Position numbers and translations under genes: made by a program. Shown one piece after another: positions 1 to 7,930 of a DNA stretch of 56,609 nt. How positions within the stretch are numbered: the stretch's first letter is position 1; every line of letters starts with the position of its first letter. This stretch comes from Bacillota bacterium. GTDB lineage: Bacteria > Bacillota > Clostridia > Lachnospirales > Lachnospiraceae. The stretch is taken from the NCBI GenBank assembly GCA_023421075.1, contig JAEZUM010000094.1, positions 1 through 56,609 of the forward strand. The letters run 5' to 3'. The notes beneath the pieces are model-generated. The model was not told where the DNA came from. It searched no databases and saw only the letters and a program-made list of their open reading frames with translations.

Positions 1-34
1 AGGTGTGAACAACGTACCAATTAGCCTCTGACAT
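1..34 (-). CDS. nusG: NusG, transcription antitermination factor (N-terminal fragment)
   Basis: Only the first 11 codons lie inside the window; the gene continues past the left edge. The minus strand reads MSEANWYVVHT after a GGTGAGG ribosome binding site, and WYVVHT is the usual opening of bacterial NusG. NusG binds RNA polymerase and modulates elongation, pausing and termination. It begins 10 bp after the secE stop, and secE-nusG is a conserved gene pair, so the identification rests on both the short peptide and the position. Nothing can be said of the rest of the protein. Confidence 0.88.
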   Translation of the reverse strand, partial: MSEANWYVVHT

Positions 35-44
35 ATCCTCACCC

Positions 45-257
45 TTATCCTAAAAAGATTCCAATACCGAGTTCAATAACATAATCCAGTACGTAAATAA
101 CTAATCCTAAGATAACGGTAACACTAATGACAGCAACTGCTTGCTTCGCAAGAGCTTCTTTATCCGGCCATACAATTTTCTTGAATTCGGACTTCAAACC
201 CTTAAACCAGCTTTTCTTTGGAGCTTTTTCGGTTGTAGTATTTGTCATCTCTCCCAT
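45..257 (-). CDS. secE: SecE, preprotein translocase subunit
   Basis: This 70-residue protein has the standard SecE build: a charged cytoplasmic N-terminus, the amphipathic segment with the FKKIVWPDKE motif around residues 25-34, and one membrane helix near residues 41-63. SecE clamps the SecY channel in the cytoplasmic membrane and is needed for protein export. The start at 257 is preferred because AAAGGAAA lies at a good distance; the in-frame ATG at 248 has its purine-rich stretch too close. It lies between rpmG and nusG, the common order in Firmicutes, and probably shares the rpmG promoter. Confidence 0.96.
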   Translation of the reverse strand: MGEMTNTTTEKAPKKSWFKGLKSEFKKIVWPDKEALAKQAVAVISVTVILGLVIYVLDYVIELGIGIFLG

Positions 258-280
258 GTCTACATTTCCTTTCAGATTAA

Positions 281-430
281 TTATTTCGTTTCCTTGTGCA
301 TTGTGTGGGTCCTGCAGAACTTACAATACTTCTTTGTTTCCATTCTGTCCGGATGTAACTTCTTTTCTTTGGTCGTGTTGTAATTGCGTTGTTTGCAATC
401 TGTACAAGCCAATGTAATCTTTACGCGCAC
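281..430 (-). CDS. rpmG: 50S ribosomal protein L33
   Basis: A 49-codon frame starting with GTG and ending 23 bp before secE encodes a typical bacterial L33: it opens MRVKITLACTDCKQRNY, continues through a basic stretch with KKLHPDRME, and ends with CKFCRTHTMHKETK. Two CxxC-type pairs (TDC with the preceding ACT Cys, and CKFC) form the zinc-ribbon of the cysteine-containing L33 type. GGAGGT lies 7 bp before the GTG. L33 is a small component of the large ribosomal subunit near the E site. Position before secE-nusG supports the call. A longer overlapping frame on the same strand is only a shadow. Confidence 0.95.
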   Translation of the reverse strand: MRVKITLACTDCKQRNYNTTKEKKLHPDRMETKKYCKFCRTHTMHKETK

Positions 431-525
431 AATATCCACCTCCGATTTCTCTTGTAGCGCATTCGCTAAACTTTGTAGCAGGCTTTTTTAGGCATAAAAA
501 AAAAGCCCTCTTACTTTGCTTTCTT

Positions 526-554
526 ACTATATCATACCTAAGCAGGCACGTCAA
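526..554 (-). promoter_or_regulatory. Sigma-A-type promoter of rpmG-secE-nusG
   Basis: On the minus strand TTGACG (549-554) and TATAGT (526-531) are separated by exactly 17 bp, a near-consensus vegetative promoter. The expected leader is about 90 nt long. It can fold a hairpin from the GGCTTTTTT and AAAAAAGCC stretches at about 482-506, but no U-tract follows it in this direction, so attenuation is not shown. Confidence 0.75.
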
Positions 555-616
555 TATTTATTTTCAAGCTATATTGCATTATATAACAGTTATCATATTT
601 CTGCAATGGTTTTTTT

Positions 617-663
617 AGGAAGATGGATGGCTTACCTTAAATAGGCTCACCATCCATCTTCCT
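617..663. repeat. Perfect 14-bp inverted repeat downstream of the protease gene
   Basis: The arms AGGAAGATGGATGG (617-630) and its complement (650-663) enclose a 19-nt loop. It sits between the protease stop (690) and the rpmG promoter. In the direction of the protease transcript the stem is followed by A residues rather than U, so it is not a textbook intrinsic terminator; it may still act as a 3' end stabiliser or Rho-type end. Confidence 0.6.
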
Positions 664-689
664 TTCTATTAAAATACATCACATTTTAC

Positions 690-2918
690 TTAGCCCGTAG
701 ACTTTCGTACTACTGTTATTTTACAGGTTGACTTAAGGCCACTGGAGGTTTTAACGGTTATGATCGCCTTACCCTCTGACAGAGCTGTGATTTTACCGGT
801 AGCGGATACCGTTGCTACCTTTTCATCCGAGCTTGTGAACGTCACTCGGTCTGTTGATGAGCTCGGAGTGATGTAGGCTCGTAGGGTATATGTATCAGTT
901 GCTTTCATCGTTCGATCCATTTGGGATAGTTGTAGCATTTGTGACCGAACCGTTCGAATCGTCACCGTTTTCACCGTCATATTCCCTCTGTTATCAATTC
1001 CGAAGAGAGTATAAACACCATCCTTCTTCACCTTGAAAGTAACCTTACCGTCACCGAGATCCAATACGGTACCTGCGTCACCGGGAAGAAAATCCTCGGC
1101 TTTTTTGACACCCGGCATATACTCTAGTCGCTTAATGCCGCTCTGTATATCAGAATACCGTACCGTCACAGTTCTTGTTTTATAGCTATTGGATACGGTA
1201 TAGCTTGCATTTAGACTCGGTCCCTTTTTATCCTCGACTACCTCATATACCTGAACGATTTCGTTACCGGCATAATCCGAAGCGTAAAAGGAATACTTTC
1301 CGGCCTTTGATACGGTAATCTGGTTTTCCTCAAGTGCAATACCATTCACGCCTCTGGCGAAATCTTTGACTGTTTTCTCACCTAAGTTCCAACGCACAAC
1401 TCTAACATTGGAAGGACCTCGATCCGTTACCTTTGCGGATACCGTCATATCACTGCCTTTATATGAGGTGCTGAAATTCATAATAGGTGGCTCTATATCC
1501 CTTACCAAAGAACTCATAGCCAATAAAGACTTATAAGCACTAGGTATTCCGGCATACTTGATAAATTCCTGCAACTCAGGCAGTTCTTTCCGATTCTTTA
1601 AAATTAATTCCTTAACACTCAAGGGGTAGACGTTTTCATTGGTTGCATATAAAAGTGCTGCAACGGCGGAGACCTGAGGCGCTGCCATGGAGGATCCGCT
1701 TAAAGCACCATAACTACCGACAATCGTACTTAAAATATCATCTCCCGGTGCTGCTATATCTACCGAATCAAGACCGAAATTGGAGGCCGAGGTCAGTTTA
1801 CCATCCGAATCGATAAAGGTTACCGAGATTAGATTATCCAGCTTTAGACTTGCCGGATAAATTGGCTGATTATTATTATCCTCACCGGTATTACCAGCCG
1901 CGGCTACAAAGAGCATATCAGATTCTTTCATAACCTGCTTCAGAGATGCCGTATAGGAGGATGTTCCCCAACTTAAGTTGCAGATATCCGCTCCCATTCG
2001 AGTTGCATATTTAACAGCTTCAACCGCATCCGCAAGTGTACCGGTGCCTTTACGTCCGCCGTTAATCTTAAGGATCATAATCTTAACATCGATCTTAGAG
2101 GCTATTCCTGCAATCCCAATACCATTATCTAATGTTGCTCCGATGATGCCGGCAACATGGGTACCATGATCATCGTTATCCTCCGGAGAAGCTACGTTCA
2201 AATTCAATTTGCTGGAATAGCTGTAATGACACACGGTAGCATCATCATTATAAAAATCCCAGCCATAAACATCATCAATGTATCCATTTTCATCGTTATC
2301 CAGATTATCTCCCGGAATCTCACCTTTATTGGTCCAAATATGATCCACCAGGTCCGGATGAGTATAATCGACACCGGTATCAATCACGGCTACAACAACT
2401 TCGCGCTTGGGTAATGCTTTTTCTGACATCAGCTTCCAAGCTTCCACCACATCCATATCAATATCCGGAATTGCAGGTATTTCAATCCTTCCCGCTTGTG
2501 TCAGGTAGATATAATGACCGGGATTTTCGATGGCCCATTGCGCATCTGCATAGGTATCGTTACTAAAGCCCAAGGTTGAAACGATTGTATTTGCCTGCGC
2601 TTCTATAACACCGGGGTCTTCTTTAAGACTTTGTAATATATTATTAAAATATGAACTTTCATTTACTGATATAAGTGCATAATTGTCTATGTGACTGACA
2701 ATGTTTACCCTTCTGTCGTACTGATCCACGAGGTTTGAGAGCCCTAGTTCCGTCATCGTATCCTTGAAGATCACCACAATCTCTCCACCTGCTTCTTCAT
2801 AATGACGTTGCTCATTATGATTGTAAAACCATGCTGTGAGCAAGGAAAATACGGCGATTGCCACGAGAGCGGTGATCATAATATTCTGTTTATTTAATCT
2901 GAGTTTTATCTTTTTCAT
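690..2918 (-). CDS. Membrane-anchored S8 (subtilisin-like) serine protease with C-terminal Ig-like domain
   Basis: This 742-residue protein carries an N-terminal membrane segment (about 13-32), a propeptide-like region (about 45-115), and an S8 catalytic domain. The catalytic residues are visible: Asp180 in VAVIDTGVDYTHP, His251 in DDHGTHVAG, the oxyanion Asn343 in AAAGNTG, and Ser410 in SGSSMAAP. An Asp-rich segment with NGYIDDVYGWDF (212-222) is typical of many calcium-dependent subtilases. The last 80 or so residues form a Big2-type Ig domain (SSDEKVATVSATGKITA), usually a cell-wall or matrix module. It is expected outside the membrane, processing or degrading surface proteins. GGAGA precedes the ATG. 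It diverges from the AraC gene at 3153. Confidence 0.92.
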   Translation of the reverse strand: MKKIKLRLNKQNIMITALVAIAVFSLLTAWFYNHNEQRHYEEAGGEIVVIFKDTMTELGLSNLVDQYDRRVNIVSHIDNYALISVNESSYFNNILQSLKEDPGVIEAQANTIVSTLGFSNDTYADAQWAIENPGHYIYLTQAGRIEIPAIPDIDMDVVEAWKLMSEKALPKREVVVAVIDTGVDYTHPDLVDHIWTNKGEIPGDNLDNDENGYIDDVYGWDFYNDDATVCHYSYSSKLNLNVASPEDNDDHGTHVAGIIGATLDNGIGIAGIASKIDVKIMILKINGGRKGTGTLADAVEAVKYATRMGADICNLSWGTSSYTASLKQVMKESDMLFVAAAGNTGEDNNNQPIYPASLKLDNLISVTFIDSDGKLTSASNFGLDSVDIAAPGDDILSTIVGSYGALSGSSMAAPQVSAVAALLYATNENVYPLSVKELILKNRKELPELQEFIKYAGIPSAYKSLLAMSSLVRDIEPPIMNFSTSYKGSDMTVSAKVTDRGPSNVRVVRWNLGEKTVKDFARGVNGIALEENQITVSKAGKYSFYASDYAGNEIVQVYEVVEDKKGPSLNASYTVSNSYKTRTVTVRYSDIQSGIKRLEYMPGVKKAEDFLPGDAGTVLDLGDGKVTFKVKKDGVYTLFGIDNRGNMTVKTVTIRTVRSQMLQLSQMDRTMKATDTYTLRAYITPSSSTDRVTFTSSDEKVATVSATGKITALSEGKAIITVKTSSGLKSTCKITVVRKSTG

Positions 2919-2993
2919 ATTATTATCTCCACTACCAAACCTATCCTTATGTTAAGAACAGCGTAAGCTTTACTATTGGCATTAATGTGGCAG

Positions 2994-3017
2994 AATTATA
3001 ACAAATTTGTTATAATT
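2994..3017. promoter_or_regulatory. 24-bp perfect palindrome with two opposed extended -10 elements
   Basis: The 24 bp read the same on both strands and contain TGTTATAAT facing each way (minus copy 2995-3003, plus copy 3008-3016). TGnTATAAT is an extended -10 element, so this one symmetric site could start transcription of both the protease (minus) and the AraC regulator (plus). No good -35 element is seen for either. The palindrome could equally be an operator for the AraC protein or another dimeric factor. Confidence 0.6.
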
Positions 3018-3152
3018 ATTATTTTTTTATTATATTCGACCATATTCGACTCCTATCCGATTTTTGGGGGTGCATTTATTACTAATATGTGCTATACTTA
3101 TACTAAAGAAGCCTACCATACCTCAGCAACGATCTGCAAAGGAGGTGTACTT

Positions 3153-4406
3153 ATGAATAATTTGAATGACCAAATGGGATCATCAAACCCAAGAGATTTT
3201 TGGGACAATCTGCATCTGGATATTCTTACTTCAAATCAAAAGAACTTACAGGAGGATGATAAATCCATAATCGAGAGAAGCTTCATATATTCCCTGTTTT
3301 TCAGAGGCTGTCACCCTCTGGAGCTGATTGGCTTTCGAAGAATTCTGGACATTAAGGATTATGGATGTGTTTTGATCCTCAACTTCTCCGAAACAATACC
3401 AACGGGAACAAATGAAGATGTCCTCGATGAATATGAGATATATCGTTTCCTTCGCGGTCAGCTACTCAATAAAAATATATGTATCAGTCCTCTGGTCACA
3501 AACAAAATATGCCTGCTGATTACGGACAATACGCCAATGAACACCGCCGGCAAACGGGAAGAGATCGTTTCTCTTTGTAACGATCTCATTCGCGAGGTCA
3601 TGGTGACATTTCATATCTCACTGACAATCGGGGTTGGAAGTGGACAAACCATTAAAAATATCTATACTTCCTTCATCGATGCTCTATCCGCACTGTATTA
3701 CCGAAGCCAGGAGCCCATCCATTATTATCAGGAGACCTTAGATATCACTCCAAATACCCGTTTTGACTATACTTTGTCTGAAAAACATCTCCTTGAAGCC
3801 ATCCGACTGGGGAAATCGGAAGCATTTGATTACTTCAATTTAATAATGGAACATATCCGTACCTTTAGTGATGATATCAGAAGAAATAAAATTCTTGAGA
3901 TTTTGATGCTATCCAACCATGCTAAGATCCTGGATAGTCAGACCGAGCTAAGTACCATGGATTACATCAAAATTGCCGGGGAGCTGATGAAGTTATCCGG
4001 TGATGAACTGATAGAAAGTGCATACCGTAACTTTATCTTCCTGACCAGTTATGTAAAACCCCAAAATAATATTGATTACTCCAATCACATCGTGAAAGCC
4101 ACCAAAGAGTATTTGGAAAGCCATTATGCCGAAGATATTTCACTGGAAGATGTGGCTGAGCAGGTAAATATCAGCCCACAATACTTTAGCAAATTGATCA
4201 AAAAAACCACCGGCTTCAACTTTATCGACTGGCTATCCATGCTTCGCGTTAAAAAAGCAAAGGAGCTGCTGACCAACTCTAATCTGACGGTAAAGGAAGT
4301 ATGCTTTATGGTTGGTTATAAGGATCCGAATTACTTTAGTCGCATTTTCAAAAAGCGCATCGGTATTACTCCCAGCGAATATGTAAAAAAACAGCTCTTA
4401 TTTTAG
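3153..4406 (+). CDS. AraC-family transcriptional regulator with YesN-like sensor region
   Basis: The 417-residue protein ends in a two-helix-turn-helix AraC DNA-binding domain (about the last 100 residues), with the family pattern ISLEDVAEQVNISPQYFSKL and VCFMVGYKDPNYFSRIFKK. The middle portion resembles the non-catalytic GGDEF-like region of YesN-type regulators (LTIGVGSG, then ALSALYYR). No receiver domain is present, so the input signal is unknown. The start at 3153 is chosen because AAAGGAGGTG lies 5 bp upstream; the frame is open back to 2976 but without a ribosome binding site and across the promoter palindrome. The divergent S8 protease is the obvious candidate target. Confidence 0.88.
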   Translation: MNNLNDQMGSSNPRDFWDNLHLDILTSNQKNLQEDDKSIIERSFIYSLFFRGCHPLELIGFRRILDIKDYGCVLILNFSETIPTGTNEDVLDEYEIYRFLRGQLLNKNICISPLVTNKICLLITDNTPMNTAGKREEIVSLCNDLIREVMVTFHISLTIGVGSGQTIKNIYTSFIDALSALYYRSQEPIHYYQETLDITPNTRFDYTLSEKHLLEAIRLGKSEAFDYFNLIMEHIRTFSDDIRRNKILEILMLSNHAKILDSQTELSTMDYIKIAGELMKLSGDELIESAYRNFIFLTSYVKPQNNIDYSNHIVKATKEYLESHYAEDISLEDVAEQVNISPQYFSKLIKKTTGFNFIDWLSMLRVKKAKELLTNSNLTVKEVCFMVGYKDPNYFSRIFKKRIGITPSEYVKKQLLF

Positions 4407-4418
4407 CAATAAGAGCTG
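4385..4418 (-). terminator. Intrinsic terminator of the FliD-like gene, inside the araC 3' end
   Basis: A 10-bp stem (4392-4401 with 4409-4418) is followed on the minus strand by seven U residues. The stem contains the last codons and stop of the FliD-like gene and also the last codons of the convergent araC gene. In the plus direction it is followed by A-rich sequence, so it works mainly for the minus strand. Confidence 0.75.
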
Positions 4419-5680
4419 AAAAATAAACCACTATACATCGATGTTACATATGGGTTACTGTAGGTCCTTGTCTCACGATTCGGATATGTAACAATCGTTT
4501 TTTCAAGATATTCCATCGGATTTATTGCAATCGACTCTGCTTTATCTTTAAGTCTTGCAATAAATCCGTTTTCTCTGTTAAACAAGTTCTCCATTCCACC
4601 ATCGATGGCTGCCTGTACGGCAAGAGAATCCTTTACGGATAAATACCCATTCTCGTCTGCTATAATTCCGCAAGCCTCCAGCTCTTCTGAATATATATTC
4701 TCCAGACCCTTCATCTCACTGATTAACTTTGACGCCCGGTAATGCTCCTTATAATCCTGGGTTCGATTCTGTGCAATCCGGACCAGAGAATTGTAGGTAT
4801 CTAAAACATCCTCCACAGAGGATAATATCTTCTCACTGTCCGGTACAATCGCAACGGATACCGGTTCCTCGCTGGTTCCGCTCAGTGTAATACGAAGCTT
4901 CCCTTCGAGATTAAAGGTGTTCGTAGATGTCTGACGAGTGGTGTCATTCATAACAAACTCCGCAATACTGGATGGCTTCTGAACTCGATCCAGTCCAAAA
5001 TATTCCACAACTCCCGTAGTATAATAATCCGTATCTAAAAAATCAAAGGCCGGCTCACCGTTTTTCCCAGCCTGTTCTGACATAATAACAAGTCTTCCAT
5101 AATCCGAGGCGGATCCTCTCTCTACTGCTGCATTTACACCCGGAACTGCGAGATTAATATACTCAGCCATTTTCCTTAATGCTTCGGAATTTTCGATCCT
5201 GTTTTCATGTACATATTTAAGCATATAGTTCTGATCCATAACTTTCGCTTGAAACTCATATTCACCGGGAGGCAGCCCTCTTGAGACCAGCATTAATTCT
5301 TTTCCCATATTCGTCTGAACAGAAGCCAGGGAAGAAACTTGAAACGTAATGTTCTCAGGCAGTCCTTCGGTATCCTCCTTAAGAAGCTTTGCTGACAGGA
5401 CACTTTCATCACTTACCATAACTGACTTTGATGCAAAGCCGGCCTTAACCGGATCCTCCATTCCCGACAGCTTCGCTTTCAGTTCAAGCACAGTTTCCTT
5501 AATTCCAAAGGTGTAATCCTGATTCTCCTTCGATAGATTAATCTTATAGAGAGGAGACCGTCTGCTAATGTCAACAATATTATTATATATGCGCTTTAGT
5601 TCGCTTCGTTTGTGTGCCGGATACATCACTTCCCTTTTGATCGGGTAGCTTTCCAGCATATAGTTATATACTGATGTCAA
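4403..5680 (-). CDS. FliD-like (flagellar filament cap) domain protein, orphan
   Basis: The 425-residue product follows the FliD plan weakly. Residues 80-130 hold a ITFQVSSLASVQ segment like the FliD N-terminal domain. A central part (NSEALRKMAEYINLAVPGVNA, then GRLVIMSE) resembles the adhesion-like core of FliD. The C-terminal portion has VLDTYNSLV and an ACGIIADENGYLSVKD segment similar to FliD C-terminal domains. True FliD caps the flagellar filament and helps flagellin fold. No other flagellar gene is in the window, the protein is shorter than many FliD proteins, and it ends in Cys. The start is TTG at 5680 behind AAAGGAGG. Its 3' end overlaps araC by 4 bp, tail to tail. Confidence 0.5.
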   Translation of the reverse strand: MTSVYNYMLESYPIKREVMYPAHKRSELKRIYNNIVDISRRSPLYKINLSKENQDYTFGIKETVLELKAKLSGMEDPVKAGFASKSVMVSDESVLSAKLLKEDTEGLPENITFQVSSLASVQTNMGKELMLVSRGLPPGEYEFQAKVMDQNYMLKYVHENRIENSEALRKMAEYINLAVPGVNAAVERGSASDYGRLVIMSEQAGKNGEPAFDFLDTDYYTTGVVEYFGLDRVQKPSSIAEFVMNDTTRQTSTNTFNLEGKLRITLSGTSEEPVSVAIVPDSEKILSSVEDVLDTYNSLVRIAQNRTQDYKEHYRASKLISEMKGLENIYSEELEACGIIADENGYLSVKDSLAVQAAIDGGMENLFNRENGFIARLKDKAESIAINPMEYLEKTIVTYPNRETRTYSNPYVTSMYSGLFFSSYC

Positions 5681-5713
5681 GACAGTTCCTCCTTTCCGCT
5701 TATTCTATCGTGA

Positions 5714-6724
5714 TTAATTTATTTTTCTCACCGAGTTACCTACAATTAACGTTTGCTTCATGAATATTGTATTTTGAGATGTTTCGATATTATCTTCAAT
5801 CATTTGTATCAGCTTTTTCGCCGCTTCTTTTCCTATGGCTTCACGTTCTTGTTTCACGGTGGCTAATTTTACACCAATAAACTGCTGCATATCCACACCA
5901 TCATAGCCCGCGATGGAGATATCCTTAACCACTTGCAGCCCACTCTTTCGAATAGCACTCACGACTCCCATTGCAGAGGTGTCATCCGGAGCAATAATGC
6001 ACGTCGGTCTGTTCGGAAGCTGAAGGAGCTTAAGCGCTTGTTCCTCGGTCATAAGAGAGTTACGGTACAAGCTTTCCCGCAGATATTCCTTTGTAACCCT
6101 TATGCCATTCTCCTCCAATGCATCGGTAAAACCATCGATCCGGTTTCTTGTAACCAGCGTATTTACTCCATAGATAAAGGCGATATCTCGATGTCCCTGT
6201 CGTATGATGAAATTGGTTAGTTGTTTCATACCCCCATAATTATCCGAGATGATAGAGTAGGCTTTCTGAAATGCATAATCTATCGTTATTACAGGTATTT
6301 CACTGTTTACCAGCTTTACTACTTCCTCATTCTCATAATCCGCACATACGATACATACTCCATCAAAGTGGCGGTATTGACAATGTTCCAGATAAGTCAT
6401 CTTCCTTCTTCCGATGTTATGCTCGATAAAGGTTATGTCATATCCGGCTCTTGCTGCTTCATCCTTAAAGGCCTCTAAAATATAAGCAAAATATTCATTT
6501 TTCAATCCAAGATTGGAAAGTGTATTAAATAACACACCAATATTATAGGTCTTCTTTAATTTCAGCGCTCTCGCATTGGCATTCGGAAAATAGCCCATAT
6601 CGTTTGCTGTCTTTATTATCAGCTCCCTAGTTCTATCACTGATATCCGAATACCCATTCAAAGCTTTACTTACGGTCGAAACCGATACCCCACAGCGTTC
6701 AGAAAGATCTTGAATCGTTGCCAT
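5714..6724 (-). CDS. LacI-family transcriptional regulator
   Basis: The 336-residue protein has a classical LacI N-terminus: TIQDLSERCGVSVSTVSKAL forms the helix-turn-helix, followed by the hinge region with NANARALKLKK near residue 55. The rest is a periplasmic-binding-protein-like effector domain, probably for a sugar or nucleoside (YNIGVLF opening, TCIIAPDDTSAMG, ISIAGYDGVD). Such proteins repress carbohydrate genes until the ligand binds. No sugar operon adjoins it; the FliD-like gene lies 33 bp downstream and the rnf operon upstream, so its targets are probably elsewhere. The ATG at 6724 is set by the HTH; the ribosome binding site is weak. Confidence 0.92.
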   Translation of the reverse strand: MATIQDLSERCGVSVSTVSKALNGYSDISDRTRELIIKTANDMGYFPNANARALKLKKTYNIGVLFNTLSNLGLKNEYFAYILEAFKDEAARAGYDITFIEHNIGRRKMTYLEHCQYRHFDGVCIVCADYENEEVVKLVNSEIPVITIDYAFQKAYSIISDNYGGMKQLTNFIIRQGHRDIAFIYGVNTLVTRNRIDGFTDALEENGIRVTKEYLRESLYRNSLMTEEQALKLLQLPNRPTCIIAPDDTSAMGVVSAIRKSGLQVVKDISIAGYDGVDMQQFIGVKLATVKQEREAIGKEAAKKLIQMIEDNIETSQNTIFMKQTLIVGNSVRKIN

Positions 6725-6889
6725 CTAGTTTTTCACCATTTCCTTTATGTCATCATCATATATTTACATTTTATAGTATTTTTTTGGATAATACAAGTAG
6801 AAAAAGGCACTAAAAACGCTTATTCGACATGTAAATACCCTTAGTTTACGCCATGTTAGCGGCTTTTTTTTAATCACCCTTTACTTTCG
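6725..6889. other. AT-rich intergenic region upstream of the lacI-type gene
   Basis: No gene is visible. On the minus strand TTGTAT and TAAAAT about 17 bp apart (around 6770-6800) are a possible, weak promoter for the LacI-type regulator. A short GCC/GGC pairing before a run of eight T near 6850-6875 is too weak to call a terminator. Confidence 0.35.
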
Positions 6890-6946
6890 CATAAAATAAA
6901 TGCATACATAGAGTACTTCACTTTGAAGTATTACTATGTATGCATT
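6890..6946 (-). terminator. Long hairpin terminator of the rnf operon
   Basis: Thirteen-base perfect outer arms (6899-6911 and 6934-6946) continue inward with AGTACTTCA pairing to TGAAGTATT, giving a stem of about 22 bp. On the minus strand it is followed by TTATTTTAT. It lies about 100 bp downstream of the rnfB stop, so it probably ends the rnf transcript. Confidence 0.65.
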
Positions 6947-7047
6947 CTATAAATACTTAGCTAACTATTAAGTCTATCTGTGATAATATCATCTTAACAG
7001 ACAGAATATGCTATGACAAACCGACAGGCTGCGAATGGTTTTCCATG

Positions 7048-7914
7048 CTACACTGCCTGAACCTGAATTACCTTCACCGGACATACCACAGAGCATTTTC
7101 CGCAGTTAGTACATTTGCTATAATCGATATATGCCAGATTATTATCCACATGAATGGCATCAAATTCACAAGCCTTGACACAAAGCTTACAGCCGATACA
7201 TCCGGCAGAACATGCGGCCTTTACATCCTTACCTTTATCGAGGGAACTACAGCCAACCAAAGTTTTTGCTGCTGCAGGAACCATCTCAATCAGCTTATTC
7301 GGACATTGGGCGGTACAGGTACTGCAACCGGTACATTTCTCTTTGTCTACCACTGCAATGCCGTTCACAATATGGATTGCATCGAACGCACAAACCCGAA
7401 CACAGGAGCCAAAGCCCATACAGCCATAGGAACATTTCTTATTTCCTTTGCCGGGAATTACAGCTACCTTATTACAGTCCTGAACACCGTAATATTCATA
7501 CTTAACCTCGGTCTTGTCACAGGTTCCGACACATTTTACAAAGGCAACCTTCTTCTCTGTCTCCTCCACGGAGGTACCCATTACTTCAGCAATCTGCAGA
7601 TGGGCTTCCTTATTGGCAACAGGGCAGGCATTTGCCGGTGCTTCTCCTTTGGCAATCGCCGCAGCCAGACCATCACAGCCGGGATATCCGCAGCCACCGC
7701 AGTTTGCACCGGGTAGCAGCTCACGAACCTTTATTTCCTTCTCATCCTGCTCTACAGCAAAGGTTTTTGCCGCAAAACCAAGGAACAAGCCGATGAACAA
7801 GCCGACACCTGCCACAATTGCCGTTGCAACCATAACCCCTTCAACGCTCACTACTGCAGCGATATTCAATATACCCGGAAGAAAATTATTTGACATTATA
7901 TTCTCTATTAACAT
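7048..7914 (-). CDS. rnfB: RnfB, iron-sulfur subunit of the Rnf complex
   Basis: RnfB is the membrane-anchored ferredoxin-like subunit that passes electrons from reduced ferredoxin into the Rnf complex. The 288-residue protein has one N-terminal membrane helix, then the Fe-S motif GANCGGCGYPGCDG with a later Cys in ANACPV. After that come further cysteine groups (CSYGCMGFGSCVRVC, CTGCSTCTAQCP, CIGCKLCVKAC, CTNCGKCSVVCP), matching a multi-cluster 4Fe-4S protein. The start at 7914 is used because AGGAGGGGAAGAG lies just before it; a longer reading would run back into rnfA. It is the last gene of rnfCDGEAB, 16 bp after rnfA. Confidence 0.96.
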   Translation of the reverse strand: MLIENIMSNNFLPGILNIAAVVSVEGVMVATAIVAGVGLFIGLFLGFAAKTFAVEQDEKEIKVRELLPGANCGGCGYPGCDGLAAAIAKGEAPANACPVANKEAHLQIAEVMGTSVEETEKKVAFVKCVGTCDKTEVKYEYYGVQDCNKVAVIPGKGNKKCSYGCMGFGSCVRVCAFDAIHIVNGIAVVDKEKCTGCSTCTAQCPNKLIEMVPAAAKTLVGCSSLDKGKDVKAACSAGCIGCKLCVKACEFDAIHVDNNLAYIDYSKCTNCGKCSVVCPVKVIQVQAV

Positions 7915-7930
7915 CTCTTCCCCTCCTATT

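Noticed and set aside
321..554. Open frame of 77 codons on the minus strand over the rpmG region
   Set aside because: It is read in another frame of rpmG, crosses the promoter, and has no recognisable product; the 49-codon L33 frame with its ribosome binding site explains the region.
2976..3152. N-terminal extension of the AraC regulator
   Set aside because: The extension crosses the promoter palindrome, has no ribosome binding site, and looks like translated AT-rich leader. The AAAGGAGGTG site sets the start at 3153.
7045..7716. Long plus-strand open frame opposite rnfB
   Set aside because: Cys and Gly codons in rnfB leave the opposite strand open; the predicted peptide has no family features and no ribosome binding site.
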